Positions 35,431-44,790 are shown, counted from the stretch's first letter. The stretch: 64,000 nt of DNA from Dehalococcoidia bacterium (GCA_020432045.1 JAGQHB010000060.1:1-64000); one strand, 5' to 3'. The notes: generated from the letters alone by a model not told the origin. Program-made: numbers and translations.

Positions 35431-36663
35431 ATGGCACGACCGCTCGACGGCATAACGATTCTCGACCTGACCTGGATTCTTTCGGGGCCCTACGCCTCGA
35501 TGGTGTTATGCGACCTTGGCGCGGAGGTGATCAAGGTGGAGCGTCCGCCGAACGGGGATATTTCGCGGACGACAGGGCCGTATCAGAACGGATTCAGCAG
35601 CTACTACTTCAGCGTGAACCGTGGGAAGAAATCCATGGCGATAGACCTGCGAAAGCCGGAAGGGCGGGACCTGTTCCTGCGGCTGGCCGAAAAGGTCGAC
35701 GTGGTGATGGAGAATTTCACCCCGGGGACGATGGACCGGCTTGGCATTGGCTGGGAGGCGCTCTCAAAGACAAACCCGAGCCTGATCATGGCAAGCACGT
35801 CTGGGTTCGGCCAGACAGGACCGTACCGGGACAGGCCGGCACTGGACATCATCGTGCAGGCGATGGGCGGCGTGATGTCGATCACCGGTGAGCTGGGCGG
35901 GAGGCCGGTACGGCCGGGCGTTTCGTTCGGAGATGTGGTTGCGGGCCTGTACACCGCGATCGGCATCCTGGCGGCGCTCCAGGAACGCAACAAGAGCGGG
36001 CTTGGCCAGCACGTCGACATTTCGATGCTCGATTGCCAGGTGAGCGTGCTGGAGAACGCGATCTCGCGTTATTTCGTGAGCGGGGAGACGCCGAAGCCGC
36101 TCGGCACGCGCCATCCGATGGCCACGCCGTTCCAGGCCTTCCCGACGGCCGACGGATATTTGGTCGTGGCGCTGGGCTTCGGAGTCGTGGACCAGTGGAC
36201 GCTGTTGTGTTCTCTGTTGGAGACCCCCGACCTGATCGACGACGAGCGCTTCAACACTGGACCAAAGCGGACCAGGAACCACTCGGTGTTGGAGCCGTTA
36301 CTTGAAGCGGCCTTCCGGAAGAAGACCACCGGCGAGTGGCTGGAACTGCTGCTCGAGGCAGAGATCCCCTGCGGCCCGATTCAGACAATTGACCAGGTGG
36401 TGCGAGACCCACAGGTGGTGCACCGGGACATGATCCAGGAGATAACGCACCCGAAAGCCGGGACTATCCCGATCGCGAACACGCCCGTCCGGATGTCACG
36501 GTCGGAATCGGGCATCAAGGGGCCGCCGGCCGACTTTGGCGAGCACACGGCGGATGTGCTCGGGGAGCTGCTGGGAATTGCGCCGGATGATGTGACCGGG
36601 CTGGTGGAACGTGGCGTGGTGATGACGGAGGGCGGCCCGGATATCGAATCCCTGCTGAAGTAA
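35431..36663 (+). CDS. CaiB/BaiF family (class III) CoA-transferase
   Basis: A 410-residue class III CoA-transferase: GITILDLTWILSGPYASM, LCDLGAEVIKVE, FSVNRGKKSMAIDLR, MENFTPGTMDRLG and the catalytic Asp in ALDIIVQAMGG. It aligns along its whole length with the paralogue at 9808-11019, but the order of conserved differences suggests separate substrates. ATG start with AGGA about 9 nt upstream. It stands alone between a small zinc-ribbon gene and a convergent NMNAT-like gene. Confidence 0.9.
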   Translation: MARPLDGITILDLTWILSGPYASMVLCDLGAEVIKVERPPNGDISRTTGPYQNGFSSYYFSVNRGKKSMAIDLRKPEGRDLFLRLAEKVDVVMENFTPGTMDRLGIGWEALSKTNPSLIMASTSGFGQTGPYRDRPALDIIVQAMGGVMSITGELGGRPVRPGVSFGDVVAGLYTAIGILAALQERNKSGLGQHVDISMLDCQVSVLENAISRYFVSGETPKPLGTRHPMATPFQAFPTADGYLVVALGFGVVDQWTLLCSLLETPDLIDDERFNTGPKRTRNHSVLEPLLEAAFRKKTTGEWLELLLEAEIPCGPIQTIDQVVRDPQVVHRDMIQEITHPKAGTIPIANTPVRMSRSESGIKGPPADFGEHTADVLGELLGIAPDDVTGLVERGVVMTEGGPDIESLLK

Positions 36664-36676
36664 GACGGACAGTTGC

Positions 36677-37396
36677 TCAGCGGTAGAGGCGGTTGACGCG
36701 AATGTAGTCTGCTACCGCCGGAGGCACGTGCTGATCGTGGGCATCGGCTGGAGCAGCCTGGCGGGCCCCGGTCGACGACATTGCAGCCATATCAGGAGCG
36801 AGTTCGCGGACAATGATGCGCGAGGCGAAGGGTCGCACGCTGGCCGAGGTGACCAGCCGGTCCACTTCTTCCATGCTCGCCTCGGCACGGTTTGTGGCGA
36901 CGAGGCGGTGGGCAGCGAAAAACGTACGCAGTTCCGCGTCCATGTTGCTGTAGTAGCCGGGATCAAAGATACGAACGAGCGTGTCATAACCGGCAACGAA
37001 GTCAATCTGGGAGCCGGTAAACGTCTCACGCAGTGCGGCGGCCTGATCAACAAAACGGGCGACATTGGCCACGAGTACCGCGATGAGCGGTGCCGCTTTG
37101 TGCCCGGCAAGCAACATGCCAACTCGATGGGGGAGCGATGCGCCGTGGATCCCCTTGGCCACATTTCTAGTCGTGAGCATCGCGGCGGGTTGCAAACCCG
37201 TTGCCTCGGAGCCGACGGCGAGAAGGCCGAGGTGCGCACGCGTTGGGGGATTGAAGGCCGAGGGCAGGACCACGAAGCCGTCAGCGGGCGGCGGGCCATC
37301 GTCGAACCGGGCGACCGCGGGAGCGTGCGCGGCATCAAGTTCGTGGAGGGCAGCGACGACCGCCTGGTGTTCCATCGAGACAATTCTACTGGGCAT
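36677..37396 (-). CDS. nucleotidyltransferase-fold protein, NMN adenylyltransferase-like (Pof1/NadD group)
   Basis: A 239-residue protein. The N-terminal motif FNPPTRAHLGLL takes the place of the usual (H/T)xGH: the first ligand is Thr and the Gly is Ala, as in divergent NMNAT-like proteins. The C-terminal ATP motif is present as SSTGAR (the ISSTxxR signature). Between them lies VAGYDTLVRIFDPGYY, similar to yeast Pof1-type sequences. It could make NAD from NMN or act on another nucleotide. Two ATGs (37396 and 37375) are possible; neither has a strong ribosome site. Confidence 0.68.
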   Translation of the reverse strand: MPSRIVSMEHQAVVAALHELDAAHAPAVARFDDGPPPADGFVVLPSAFNPPTRAHLGLLAVGSEATGLQPAAMLTTRNVAKGIHGASLPHRVGMLLAGHKAAPLIAVLVANVARFVDQAAALRETFTGSQIDFVAGYDTLVRIFDPGYYSNMDAELRTFFAAHRLVATNRAEASMEEVDRLVTSASVRPFASRIIVRELAPDMAAMSSTGARQAAPADAHDQHVPPAVADYIRVNRLYR

Positions 37397-37443
37397 TGAC
37401 AGACCGCAGGCCGTGAGAAGCGTTTATCCGCGACACTGAGGGC

Positions 37444-38802
37444 ATGAGGACGCAGTCGAATCCCGGCCTGGCGGGGCGAGTTGGGCGAACCATCCAGCCT
37501 GCGGCGATGGCGGCGCGAGCTGCCGCGCGGTGGGCGGCAAGCCGGACGGCGTTTGGGGAGCGGGGACGAGAGAAGCGGCAACAAGCGGTGCTGCGGACGG
37601 CGGAGGACGTGACGCGGACGATGGGAGAGATGAAGGGCGCGATCATGAAGGTGGGCCAGGTGCTCTCATTGATGACGGGCGTGGTGCCGGAGGAGATGGC
37701 CGGGCAGCTTTCGTCGCTACAGATGCAGGCACCACCCATGGCCTTCGAGCTTGTTGAGGCGGTGTTTCGGGAACAGTACGGCCGCGGCCCGGACCGCGTA
37801 TTCGCGCAGTTCGAGCGTGTGCCGTTTGCGGCGGCATCGATCGGACAGGTACACCGGGCTCGACTGACGACGGGGGAGGCCGTAGCTGTGAAGGTGCAGT
37901 ATCCGGGCGTCCGGGAGGCGATCGACCACGACCTCGCGAACGTGAGCGTAATGCTACGAGCAGCGGGAATGTTGGCACGGGGTTTGGACGTCGGCCCGAT
38001 TGTCGACGACCTGAAAACGACGATTCGCGAAGAACTGGACTACGAGCGCGAGGCAGCGAACCAGGCCAGATTCGGAGAGCTGTACCGGGGTCATGCGTTC
38101 GTGCGAATCCCCGACGTGTACGGCGACCTGACGACCAAGCGGGTCCTCGTGCAGGAATTCATCGAAGGGGAGCCGTTTTCAAGCGCAGTCCTGAGAGAAC
38201 AGCGTATTCGTGACGATATCGCCGAAAAGGTGTTCCGGTTTGCGTTCGGGAACTTCTACCGGCACCGGCTGTTCAACGGAGACCCACATCCGGGGAACTA
38301 CCTGCTGTGCAACGACGGACGGGTCGCCTTCCTGGACTTCGGATGCGTCGTTGCATTCGAGGAGCAGACGGTGGAACGGTTCCGGGCGCTCATTCGCACG
38401 CTGTTCGACGGGGACCTGGAGGCCTGGCGGTCAGCGGCCGAGGAGGTCGGGATCCTCCAGCGTGGTGCGCCGTTCAGGACGGAGACGCTGTACGAGCACA
38501 TGCACTGGTTCTGGAAGCCAATTCTCTCCGACGAGGTGATATTTACACGCGAGCTTGCAGCCGAAATGGTGCGCCGGAACACGCAAACTACGGGAGAGGG
38601 CGGCACCATCAACCGCCACCTGAACATTCCCCCGGGAACGGTGTTCCTGACGCGAATCAACTTTGGGCTGGCGGGGATGTTCGGGGCACTGGAAGCGCGG
38701 GGACCGTGGCGGCAGATCATCGGCGAATATGTGTACGGGTGGGAGCCGCAAACCGAGCTCGGGAGGGCATCTGCGGCGACGAGCGTGGGCCTATCAGTCT
38801 GA
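37444..38802 (+). CDS. ABC1/UbiB-like atypical kinase (AarF family)
   Basis: A 452-residue ABC1 kinase-like protein. Family marks: AAASIGQVHRARL (the Ala-rich loop), VAVKVQYPGV with the nucleotide-binding Lys, EELDYEREAANQ, and the catalytic pair NGDPHPGNYLL and FLDFGC. UbiB/COQ8 proteins support isoprenoid-lipid biosynthesis (quinones in many bacteria); the partner pathway in this organism cannot be told here. The N-terminal KxGQ-like motif is visible as MKVGQVLS. It converges with the DUF1786 gene, the stops nearly touching. Confidence 0.88.
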   Translation: MRTQSNPGLAGRVGRTIQPAAMAARAAARWAASRTAFGERGREKRQQAVLRTAEDVTRTMGEMKGAIMKVGQVLSLMTGVVPEEMAGQLSSLQMQAPPMAFELVEAVFREQYGRGPDRVFAQFERVPFAAASIGQVHRARLTTGEAVAVKVQYPGVREAIDHDLANVSVMLRAAGMLARGLDVGPIVDDLKTTIREELDYEREAANQARFGELYRGHAFVRIPDVYGDLTTKRVLVQEFIEGEPFSSAVLREQRIRDDIAEKVFRFAFGNFYRHRLFNGDPHPGNYLLCNDGRVAFLDFGCVVAFEEQTVERFRALIRTLFDGDLEAWRSAAEEVGILQRGAPFRTETLYEHMHWFWKPILSDEVIFTRELAAEMVRRNTQTTGEGGTINRHLNIPPGTVFLTRINFGLAGMFGALEARGPWRQIIGEYVYGWEPQTELGRASAATSVGLSV

Positions 38803-38803
38803 G

Positions 38804-39904
38804 CTACGCGAGCGGGCCGAGCTGACAGTCGATAGCTTCGCGGGCGGCAGGATAGACCTCGCCATAGCCGCGAAGGAGCCCGAAGCAGCCTGAGATCATC
38901 ATGTCGCCAAAGGGGGCGGCAAAGTAGGGATCGAGCGGGCTGCCGCGCAGCCGGTGCCGCTGCGGGCCGGTAACGGCGACCATGCCAGGGACGGTATCGC
39001 TGACGAGATCCCGGGCGCTGTGATACGCGCCATGGCCCTTGGAGCTGAATACTTCGGCGTTCGTCAATGAGCCATCGGCGAGGCGGCGCGTGAACGTCTC
39101 AATCTTCTCTGTTGAGAGCTCACCAGTGTGGTGTTCGAACAAACTGGCGACACTGCGACCCCGGAGGTGAAACCCGAGCAGGTGCATGTTGCCCGAATTG
39201 AGGACGATGCGCTCATCATGCTCAGCGACAACGGGATCGTGGAGTGCACCGAGCGCGGCCGCCGGCCCGGTATCCATGAAGGCGACGGGTGCTTCGCGAG
39301 CTGCTTCAGAGACCATGGCAATAGCGCGGGTGAGATAAGGCGGCAGGTCAGCGGGTGCGGCCGCGAAGTTAAGCAGGTCGTTCCGCGATTCAACAACCCG
39401 GCGAAGGTGATCGAAGCGGAAGACGCGGTCGGACACGTCGGTGGGGGCGGCGCCGTGGTCGAGGCAACCAAGGGCGAGGCCATCGAAGTCACCAGGCTCT
39501 TCAAAGGCGGCGAGTGCGGTGCGGATTGCACCAAGATCGAGATCGCGAAGGACGACGTGCTCGCCAGCGAGGCTGGCTGCTTCGTCATCGGAAATGACCG
39601 TCACGCCCATTTCGCGAACGCGGTCGAGGTCGTCGTCAAACGTGACCGCTGCGGACTCGGTGGCGAACGCGGGGAGACCGGCTTTGAGATGGGATTCAAG
39701 CGCCCATCCGCAGGGGCCGCCGCCCTGGTTGACACCTGTGAGGATCGCGGCCTGCCGGTTGGCGGTTGCGCGCCGGATGCGGCGCGCAGCTATCTCCGTG
39801 GCAGAGGGAAGCACCATCTTGATGCTGTTCTCAACGGGGCGTTCGGAGTCGAAAAGGAGGATGTCCTGAGTGCCGGTGCCCATGTCGATGGCGAGGATGC
39901 GCAT
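38804..39904 (-). CDS. DUF1786 ASKHA-fold ATPase-like protein
   Basis: A 366-residue protein of the DUF1786 family, best known from archaea. The actin-like ATPase pattern is visible: phosphate-1 IDMGTGTQDILLFD at residues 6-19, phosphate-2 MDTGPAAALGAL (about 210-221), and a following VLNSGNMHLLGF. Some members are listed as pyruvate-formate-lyase-activating-like, but I see no radical-SAM CxxxCxxC motif, so that name is unsuitable. The function is unknown. The ATG is 3 codons from the gap to the divergent glycosidase-like gene. Confidence 0.82.
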   Translation of the reverse strand: MRILAIDMGTGTQDILLFDSERPVENSIKMVLPSATEIAARRIRRATANRQAAILTGVNQGGGPCGWALESHLKAGLPAFATESAAVTFDDDLDRVREMGVTVISDDEAASLAGEHVVLRDLDLGAIRTALAAFEEPGDFDGLALGCLDHGAAPTDVSDRVFRFDHLRRVVESRNDLLNFAAAPADLPPYLTRAIAMVSEAAREAPVAFMDTGPAAALGALHDPVVAEHDERIVLNSGNMHLLGFHLRGRSVASLFEHHTGELSTEKIETFTRRLADGSLTNAEVFSSKGHGAYHSARDLVSDTVPGMVAVTGPQRHRLRGSPLDPYFAAPFGDMMISGCFGLLRGYGEVYPAAREAIDCQLGPLA

Positions 39905-39989
39905 TAGCCCATTGTAGCCGGTGAGCGGCCATTGAATGGGAGCGCGGACGGGATACTATCTGCGTGTGTTACGTCGAGTGAGGGGCGAG

Positions 39990-41261
39990 ATGGACGCGGC
40001 CGACAGTCCCGTCCCGGCGACGAACGCAGTCGAGACACATTCGGCGCACAGTAGGCGTTGGCGGCGCGCCCTGCTGTTCGTGACGGCGGGAACGCTTGTC
40101 GCGGGTGGCCTGGCCTTCACCCAGAAGGATCGCTACACAGACAACCTCGCGGAGCTGAGCCGGAGCGTTATCGGGAATGAGAACACGGCGAAGGTCGAAC
40201 GGGTGTACTTCCGGATCCAGGATCGCGTAGACCGGACGAAGTACCGCCTCCTTGGCGGCAAGGGCAGGGCGTTCGAAGAGCACGTAACAGTCCAGTATGT
40301 GGTGCGCGAGCCGGGCCCGGTCATCGTCATCGACCGGAGGGCGAAGCCGGCGGACGAGCGCCCGGAGCTGCTTGACTTCCCGGCGCCGCCACCACCGCCG
40401 CTCCCGGTGTTGGAGCTGCCGAAGGTGCATCGGCTGCGGGAGAAACCTGACCCGGGCGAAGGTGAGTGGACGACGGCGGGACTGCCGCGTACGACCCCGG
40501 AACGCCCGTTGATGGCGAAGACATTCGTGAGGCCGGATCCGGCGCGGCCTTACGCGGTGGCCGGGATACTGCTGGTCGATTCGCACCGGACACAGATGAA
40601 GATGGTCGGTGGGACCAAGGATCCCGGCGGCGACCGTGGGGTGGCTGGCCCCGGGGCCATCCCCGATGCCGACCATGGAAACCTGCTTGTGGCGTGGAAT
40701 GGTGGTTTCCAGGGCCCGCACGGTGGGTTCGGGATGGTTGCAAACGGAAAGGAGTACCGGCCGTTGCGCACCGGGCTTGCGACCGTTGCGGTGATGGAGG
40801 ACGGCAGCCTGAAGATGGGTGAATGGGGAAGAACGCTGACCCGCGAGCCGGACATGGTCGCTATCCGGCAGAACGCGGCACTCCTCGTCGAGAACTGCGA
40901 AGTGAGTCCCCGCACGACCGAGGGAAACGACACCTGGGGTTACGTGCAGGTGGATTCGTCGGAATTCATCACCTGGCGGTCGGCGATCGGACTCACGCGT
41001 GACGGAAATCTGATCGTTGCGGCGGGCAACTCACTGAGCGCGGCGACACTGGCGAAGGCGCTGTGGGCAGCGGGGGCGTGTACGGCGATGCAACTCGACA
41101 TCAACACGCCCTACGTCCTGACAAGCCTGTTCTTCAAGGAGCAAGATGGGACGCTGCGGGCTGAACGGTTCATGGCATCGATGCCGGATTCGCCCGGACG
41201 GTTCCTGCGCACACAAGAACGTGACTTCATGTACCTGACGTACCACGCGGCCGCACCGTAG
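39990..41261 (+). CDS. phosphodiester glycosidase (NAGPA)-like membrane-anchored protein
   Basis: A 423-residue protein: short basic cytoplasmic N-terminus, one transmembrane segment (ALLFVTAGTLVAGGLAF), a Pro-rich linker (APPPPPLPVLELP) and a C-terminal domain with LLVAWNGGFQGPHGGFGMVANG, IRQNAALLVENCEV and AMQLDINTPYVL, the phosphodiester-glycosidase/DUF2233 pattern. Such domains remove phosphodiester-linked sugars or cleave related bonds outside the cell. The ATG at 39990 follows GAGGGGCG. An upstream ATG (39936) adds 18 basic residues. The wall substrate is unknown; the next gene is a wall peptidase but lies on the other strand. Confidence 0.75.
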   Translation: MDAADSPVPATNAVETHSAHSRRWRRALLFVTAGTLVAGGLAFTQKDRYTDNLAELSRSVIGNENTAKVERVYFRIQDRVDRTKYRLLGGKGRAFEEHVTVQYVVREPGPVIVIDRRAKPADERPELLDFPAPPPPPLPVLELPKVHRLREKPDPGEGEWTTAGLPRTTPERPLMAKTFVRPDPARPYAVAGILLVDSHRTQMKMVGGTKDPGGDRGVAGPGAIPDADHGNLLVAWNGGFQGPHGGFGMVANGKEYRPLRTGLATVAVMEDGSLKMGEWGRTLTREPDMVAIRQNAALLVENCEVSPRTTEGNDTWGYVQVDSSEFITWRSAIGLTRDGNLIVAAGNSLSAATLAKALWAAGACTAMQLDINTPYVLTSLFFKEQDGTLRAERFMASMPDSPGRFLRTQERDFMYLTYHAAAP

Positions 41262-41293
41262 GGGCAGGGGGTACAGGCGAGGAGCACAGGGAC

Positions 41294-42139
41294 TCAGGAA
41301 CCGAGAAAGCGGTTCAGCGTCTGTCCAGAACCCAGATAGGCCGATGCGGTACCAGGCCCCAGGTAGCGCCAGTGCCAGGGTTCGTACGCGTAGCCGGTCT
41401 GGCCTTCGCGCCCGGGCGGGTAGCTCATCACGAAGCCGTAGCGGGCCGCGTTCTGTTGAAGCCACTGGCCCGCCGGGGAATCGCCGAACGAGCCGGAGAG
41501 GTCGTTGATATCGACCGTCGTGCCGAGTTGGTGCTCACTATGCCCGGGCTTAGCGCTAGTGTTCTGGTCGGGGCCGAAAGCAGCCACTTCCTGATCGTAC
41601 AGCTGCTTCTGGACGTCATAACCGCGGTAGGCGCTGATGATGTAGATGTCGATGCCGTCGGCCGAGGCATCGGCCTTCATGGAGTTCCAGGCGGCGGCCG
41701 CCTCTGCGTTGAGGGAGAAGCCCTCGACCTCAACGAGTGGGCCGACCACGCAATCGCGCGAAATACGGTGGTCCTGATCGACGGGTGCGAGCAGGCCGCA
41801 GCCAACGAGTGGCGACGGATCCTCGGTCGGAGTGGCCCGCGGTGTTGACGGTTCGGCCGTCCCAGCCGTTGGGGTCGCGGGTGCTGACGTTGGCGAACTG
41901 GCCGGACTCGTGGGCGACGGCTCAGGCGTCGCGACCGAAGGCTGGACGGTCGTGCCGGTCGCAGAAGGCGTTGCGGCGATACTCGAAGGGGAGGCGGGGG
42001 AGGCGCTACCGGAACCGCAGGCCGCATTTGTGAAGATGGCGACAGCCGTAAGAATGCTCAGCGCCAGAACCGCCAGACCAAGGTAGTACCAGGGCTGCCA
42101 GCGGACGTCATCGGCGGCAGGGGTTACGGGAGGGGGCAC
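41294..42139 (-). CDS. M15-family D-alanyl-D-alanine carboxypeptidase (VanY-like)
   Basis: A 281-residue membrane-anchored peptidase. It has a transmembrane segment (about 17-37), a Ser/Pro/Thr-rich linker (about 45-100), and an M15B zinc domain with SGHSEHQLGTTVDIND (His and Asp ligands) and EPWHWRYLG (His ligand and catalytic Glu). These enzymes trim the D-Ala-D-Ala end of wall peptides. The start is GTG with GGTGAG nearby. It converges with the phosphodiester-glycosidase-like gene. Confidence 0.88.
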   Translation of the reverse strand: MPPPVTPAADDVRWQPWYYLGLAVLALSILTAVAIFTNAACGSGSASPASPSSIAATPSATGTTVQPSVATPEPSPTSPASSPTSAPATPTAGTAEPSTPRATPTEDPSPLVGCGLLAPVDQDHRISRDCVVGPLVEVEGFSLNAEAAAAWNSMKADASADGIDIYIISAYRGYDVQKQLYDQEVAAFGPDQNTSAKPGHSEHQLGTTVDINDLSGSFGDSPAGQWLQQNAARYGFVMSYPPGREGQTGYAYEPWHWRYLGPGTASAYLGSGQTLNRFLGS

Positions 42140-42187
42140 GATCTCACCGTACGGCGTGTGCGCGTTAAGTTCACCGGCCGCGAAGCG

Positions 42188-42973
42188 TCAGGCCTGGGGG
42201 CGCGGATCGCGCTCGATATCGTCGAGGAAGGCGCGCAGCAGCGCATTTGTTACGGCGGGCTTTTCGAGCTGGACGAAGTGGCCAGCGCCGGCGACCGGCT
42301 CCTGTCGAATGAACATTGCGCGGTCGCGAAGCCAGACCGGGTCTCCCAACGGGCGGCCTGCCCAGATCGCCATGAAGGGCTTCTTGTCGGCGAGCGCCAC
42401 GAGCTCCGCGAGACGGTGAGGAGGCACCGGAGTCGAGAGCATCCCGGCGGCGACTTCGTGCGGGCAGCCAAGCATCATGTTGCGGACGCGTTCCCGGGTT
42501 TCAGGGGATGTGGCCTCGGCCCAGAAGCTCTCCAGGAGAGGCTCCAATGGTCCCGTCGTGCCCGCTTCCAGGATGCGGCCAGCCAGAGCTGCCCCATCAA
42601 ATCCCCGGGGCCCAACCGGCGAATCAGCGATGAGGATGGCACGAACAAGGCCGGGCCGCAGTGCATTCAGGAGGAGTGCGACGAGCCCGCCGAGACTATG
42701 GCCAACGACCGCGGCGCTGGCGATCCCCAAGACATCGAGGACTGCTGCGACATCGGCTGCCTGTTGCTCCACATCGAACGGTCCGGCGGCCGGTGTCTGC
42801 CCACGACCGCGCAGGGAAATGGCGACGCAGCGGTGGTCGCGCGACAGGTCATCGACCTGGGGCTGCCATGCGGACGCATCGCAGGCGAGCCCGTGGATGA
42901 AGACGAAGACCGGTTCGCCGGCGCCTACATCGAGAACATCGAAATCGAGTTCATTGGCACGGACGACTGTCAC
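42188..42973 (-). CDS. alpha/beta hydrolase
   Basis: A 261-residue alpha/beta hydrolase. Motifs: FIHGLACDASAW (oxyanion), VGHSLGGLVALLL with the nucleophile Ser near residue 100, and a C-terminal His in GAGHFVQLEKP. The acid is harder to place. Its ATG overlaps the stop of the upstream hydrolase (ATGA), so the two are co-translated. Esterase, epoxide-hydrolase or C-C hydrolase activity are all possible. Confidence 0.87.
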   Translation of the reverse strand: MTVVRANELDFDVLDVGAGEPVFVFIHGLACDASAWQPQVDDLSRDHRCVAISLRGRGQTPAAGPFDVEQQAADVAAVLDVLGIASAAVVGHSLGGLVALLLNALRPGLVRAILIADSPVGPRGFDGAALAGRILEAGTTGPLEPLLESFWAEATSPETRERVRNMMLGCPHEVAAGMLSTPVPPHRLAELVALADKKPFMAIWAGRPLGDPVWLRDRAMFIRQEPVAGAGHFVQLEKPAVTNALLRAFLDDIERDPRPQA

Positions 42974-44208
42974 TTTTTCGGGCCTGCCAACATGCGGCGG
43001 GGAGCGAAACTGACGATACGCCAGGCAAGGCGAGCACCGCGGCGCGTCGTGCTCTTGCGGCGATGTGGCACTGCGGCGGGGACGGCTGCGACGGCATCGC
43101 GGGCGCGGCCCATGGCACTGGCGGCGACGGCATCAAGACTGTCGACGACCTGGGCAGCCGGATTTTGCGAGCGGCGACGCTGCTTCTTTTCGCTCGACGC
43201 GCCTTTGACGAGGAGAATCGTTGCAAGTGCGGCGATGGCTCCCCCAGCGACGAGGACGCCAGTGAGCACGCCGGGACGGCGGCGGGATGCGCGGTCCTGC
43301 TCGGTGACCAATGCTGTGAGGGGAGGCGGCGTGGCCTCAACATAGGGCTCGAATTTACCGGCAGCGACATCGTCGAGGAAGAGCGAGACGGCTTCCGTGA
43401 AATCGTCGGGGTTGTCGCCGGGGACGCTGTGGCCGGCACCTGGCACCGTAACGAGGCGTGCTCGTTGCATTTCGCGGACGCAGCGGTCCGCTACATCGGG
43501 CTTGAGCACGTCGCTCTCACCACCGCGGACGAGCAGCACGGGGGGACGAAGCTCGCGGAACATCTTCCAGGTTTCATCGTTGGACAGTTCATTTCCGATA
43601 CGGAGGCCGCTATCGGGCTGACGGAATCGCTTGTCGAACTTCCAGGTCCACTTGCCATTCTCCATCTGGCGTAGCCGGTGGCGCATGCGCTCGCGGATGT
43701 TCTCGATGGTGCGGCGCTGGTTGAACTGGTGAGCCATCTGAACGAATTCTTCGAAGTCCAGCTCATCGGGGCCACGGGTGAATCGCATGATGTTATCGAC
43801 ACCTTCGCGGGCGGCTTCAGGGCCAACATCGACGAGCACGAGGGCTGAGACGCGTGATGGGTAGCTCGCCGTGTAGGAGACGGAGTTCAAGCCACCCATG
43901 CTGTGGCCGATGAGGATGAACCGCTCTATTCCCAGTGCTTCGCGGAACCCTTCGAGGTCGCGGACGAAGGCTTCGCGGCTGTAGTCGCCTTCATCGGACC
44001 AGGCGCTATCGCCGTGGCCGCGCTGATCGAGAGCGATCAGGTGGTAGCGGTCGGCCAGGCGGCCGGCAAACTCATCGAACATATGCCCGGAGACACCGAA
44101 GCCGTGGAGCATGATGATCGGGGGAGCCGCGGGATCACCCCACTCCTGATAATGGAGCGAAATTCCCGAAACGGTGACCTGCTGATCGAGGTAGGAAAGC
44201 GCGGTCAT
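42970..44208 (-). CDS. alpha/beta hydrolase with C-terminal membrane segment
   Basis: A 412-residue protein. Residues 1-300 form an alpha/beta hydrolase (MLHGFGVSGHMFDEFAG, IGHSMGGLNSVSY with the nucleophile, GAGHSVPGDNP with the His). After about 310 comes an unusual tail: a basic stretch, one hydrophobic segment (GVLTGVLVAGGAIAALATILLV), then about 75 residues rich in Arg, Lys and Ala. This is about 110-120 residues longer than normal members, and suggests anchoring at the membrane with the hydrolase inside. The ATG at 44208 has GGAGGTCTTGCT just before it; the frame to 44283 is not supported. Confidence 0.82.
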   Translation of the reverse strand: MTALSYLDQQVTVSGISLHYQEWGDPAAPPIIMLHGFGVSGHMFDEFAGRLADRYHLIALDQRGHGDSAWSDEGDYSREAFVRDLEGFREALGIERFILIGHSMGGLNSVSYTASYPSRVSALVLVDVGPEAAREGVDNIMRFTRGPDELDFEEFVQMAHQFNQRRTIENIRERMRHRLRQMENGKWTWKFDKRFRQPDSGLRIGNELSNDETWKMFRELRPPVLLVRGGESDVLKPDVADRCVREMQRARLVTVPGAGHSVPGDNPDDFTEAVSLFLDDVAAGKFEPYVEATPPPLTALVTEQDRASRRRPGVLTGVLVAGGAIAALATILLVKGASSEKKQRRRSQNPAAQVVDSLDAVAASAMGRARDAVAAVPAAVPHRRKSTTRRGARLAWRIVSFAPRRMLAGPKK

Positions 44209-44295
44209 AGCAAGACCTCCACAAGACTGGGCGCGTGTGAACAGAGATGATACTACCGGCCGCAGCGCGGAAGACCCACGCAAGCAGGAGCAGCA

Positions 44296-44790
44296 ATGAC
44301 GACGACCCGGCGCATCCCGGACCCGACGATGATGGCAAGGCTTCAGTTGAGTGTAAAAGGCGTCGACTGGGCAGCTTCATTGATGGCGCCATTCCAGCAC
44401 GAAGAGATTGACGGGGAGTGGTCAGCGCACCGTCACGTTTTCCATCTGCTGGGGAACGAGCGCGTATTCCAGGAACGTATCAGGCTCGCGATGGAGCAGG
44501 ACGGCGCGATTTTCGAGCGATGGGACAGCCAGCGCCACGCGCAGGACCCCTACCAGAAGGATTCCGACATCGAACTACTGGCGGAGGAGTTCGTCGGAGC
44601 GAGAACGGAGACGTTTGAACTGTTCAAGTCTTTGACGCCGGAGCAATGGTCGCGAACGTTCACGTGGCCCGATGGCCGCGTCTGCGACATGGCCTGGTTG
44701 GGCGAGAAAGTGCTCTGGCACGCGTTGGATCACTTCGCGACACTGCTGGATATGCACGGGCATTTCGCCCCATTGCAAGCATCCGGGTAG
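44296..44790 (+). CDS. DinB-like family protein
   Basis: A 164-residue four-helix DinB-like protein with His pairs spaced as in the family: HRHVFHLLGNERVFQ (about residues 45-59) and WHALDHFATLLDMHGH near the C-terminus. It is not an obvious tandem copy of the DinB gene at 20366 but shares the fold. GGAGCAGCA lies just before the ATG. The gene is followed 16 nt later by a PHP gene, probably on the same transcript. The role is unknown; thiol- or metal-dependent transfer is possible. Confidence 0.75.
   Translation: MTTTRRIPDPTMMARLQLSVKGVDWAASLMAPFQHEEIDGEWSAHRHVFHLLGNERVFQERIRLAMEQDGAIFERWDSQRHAQDPYQKDSDIELLAEEFVGARTETFELFKSLTPEQWSRTFTWPDGRVCDMAWLGEKVLWHALDHFATLLDMHGHFAPLQASG

Noticed and set aside
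39441-39869. 142-residue plus-strand frame within DUF1786
   Set aside because: It has no domain and is Arg/Ser-rich; the minus-strand frame has ASKHA motifs over its full length.
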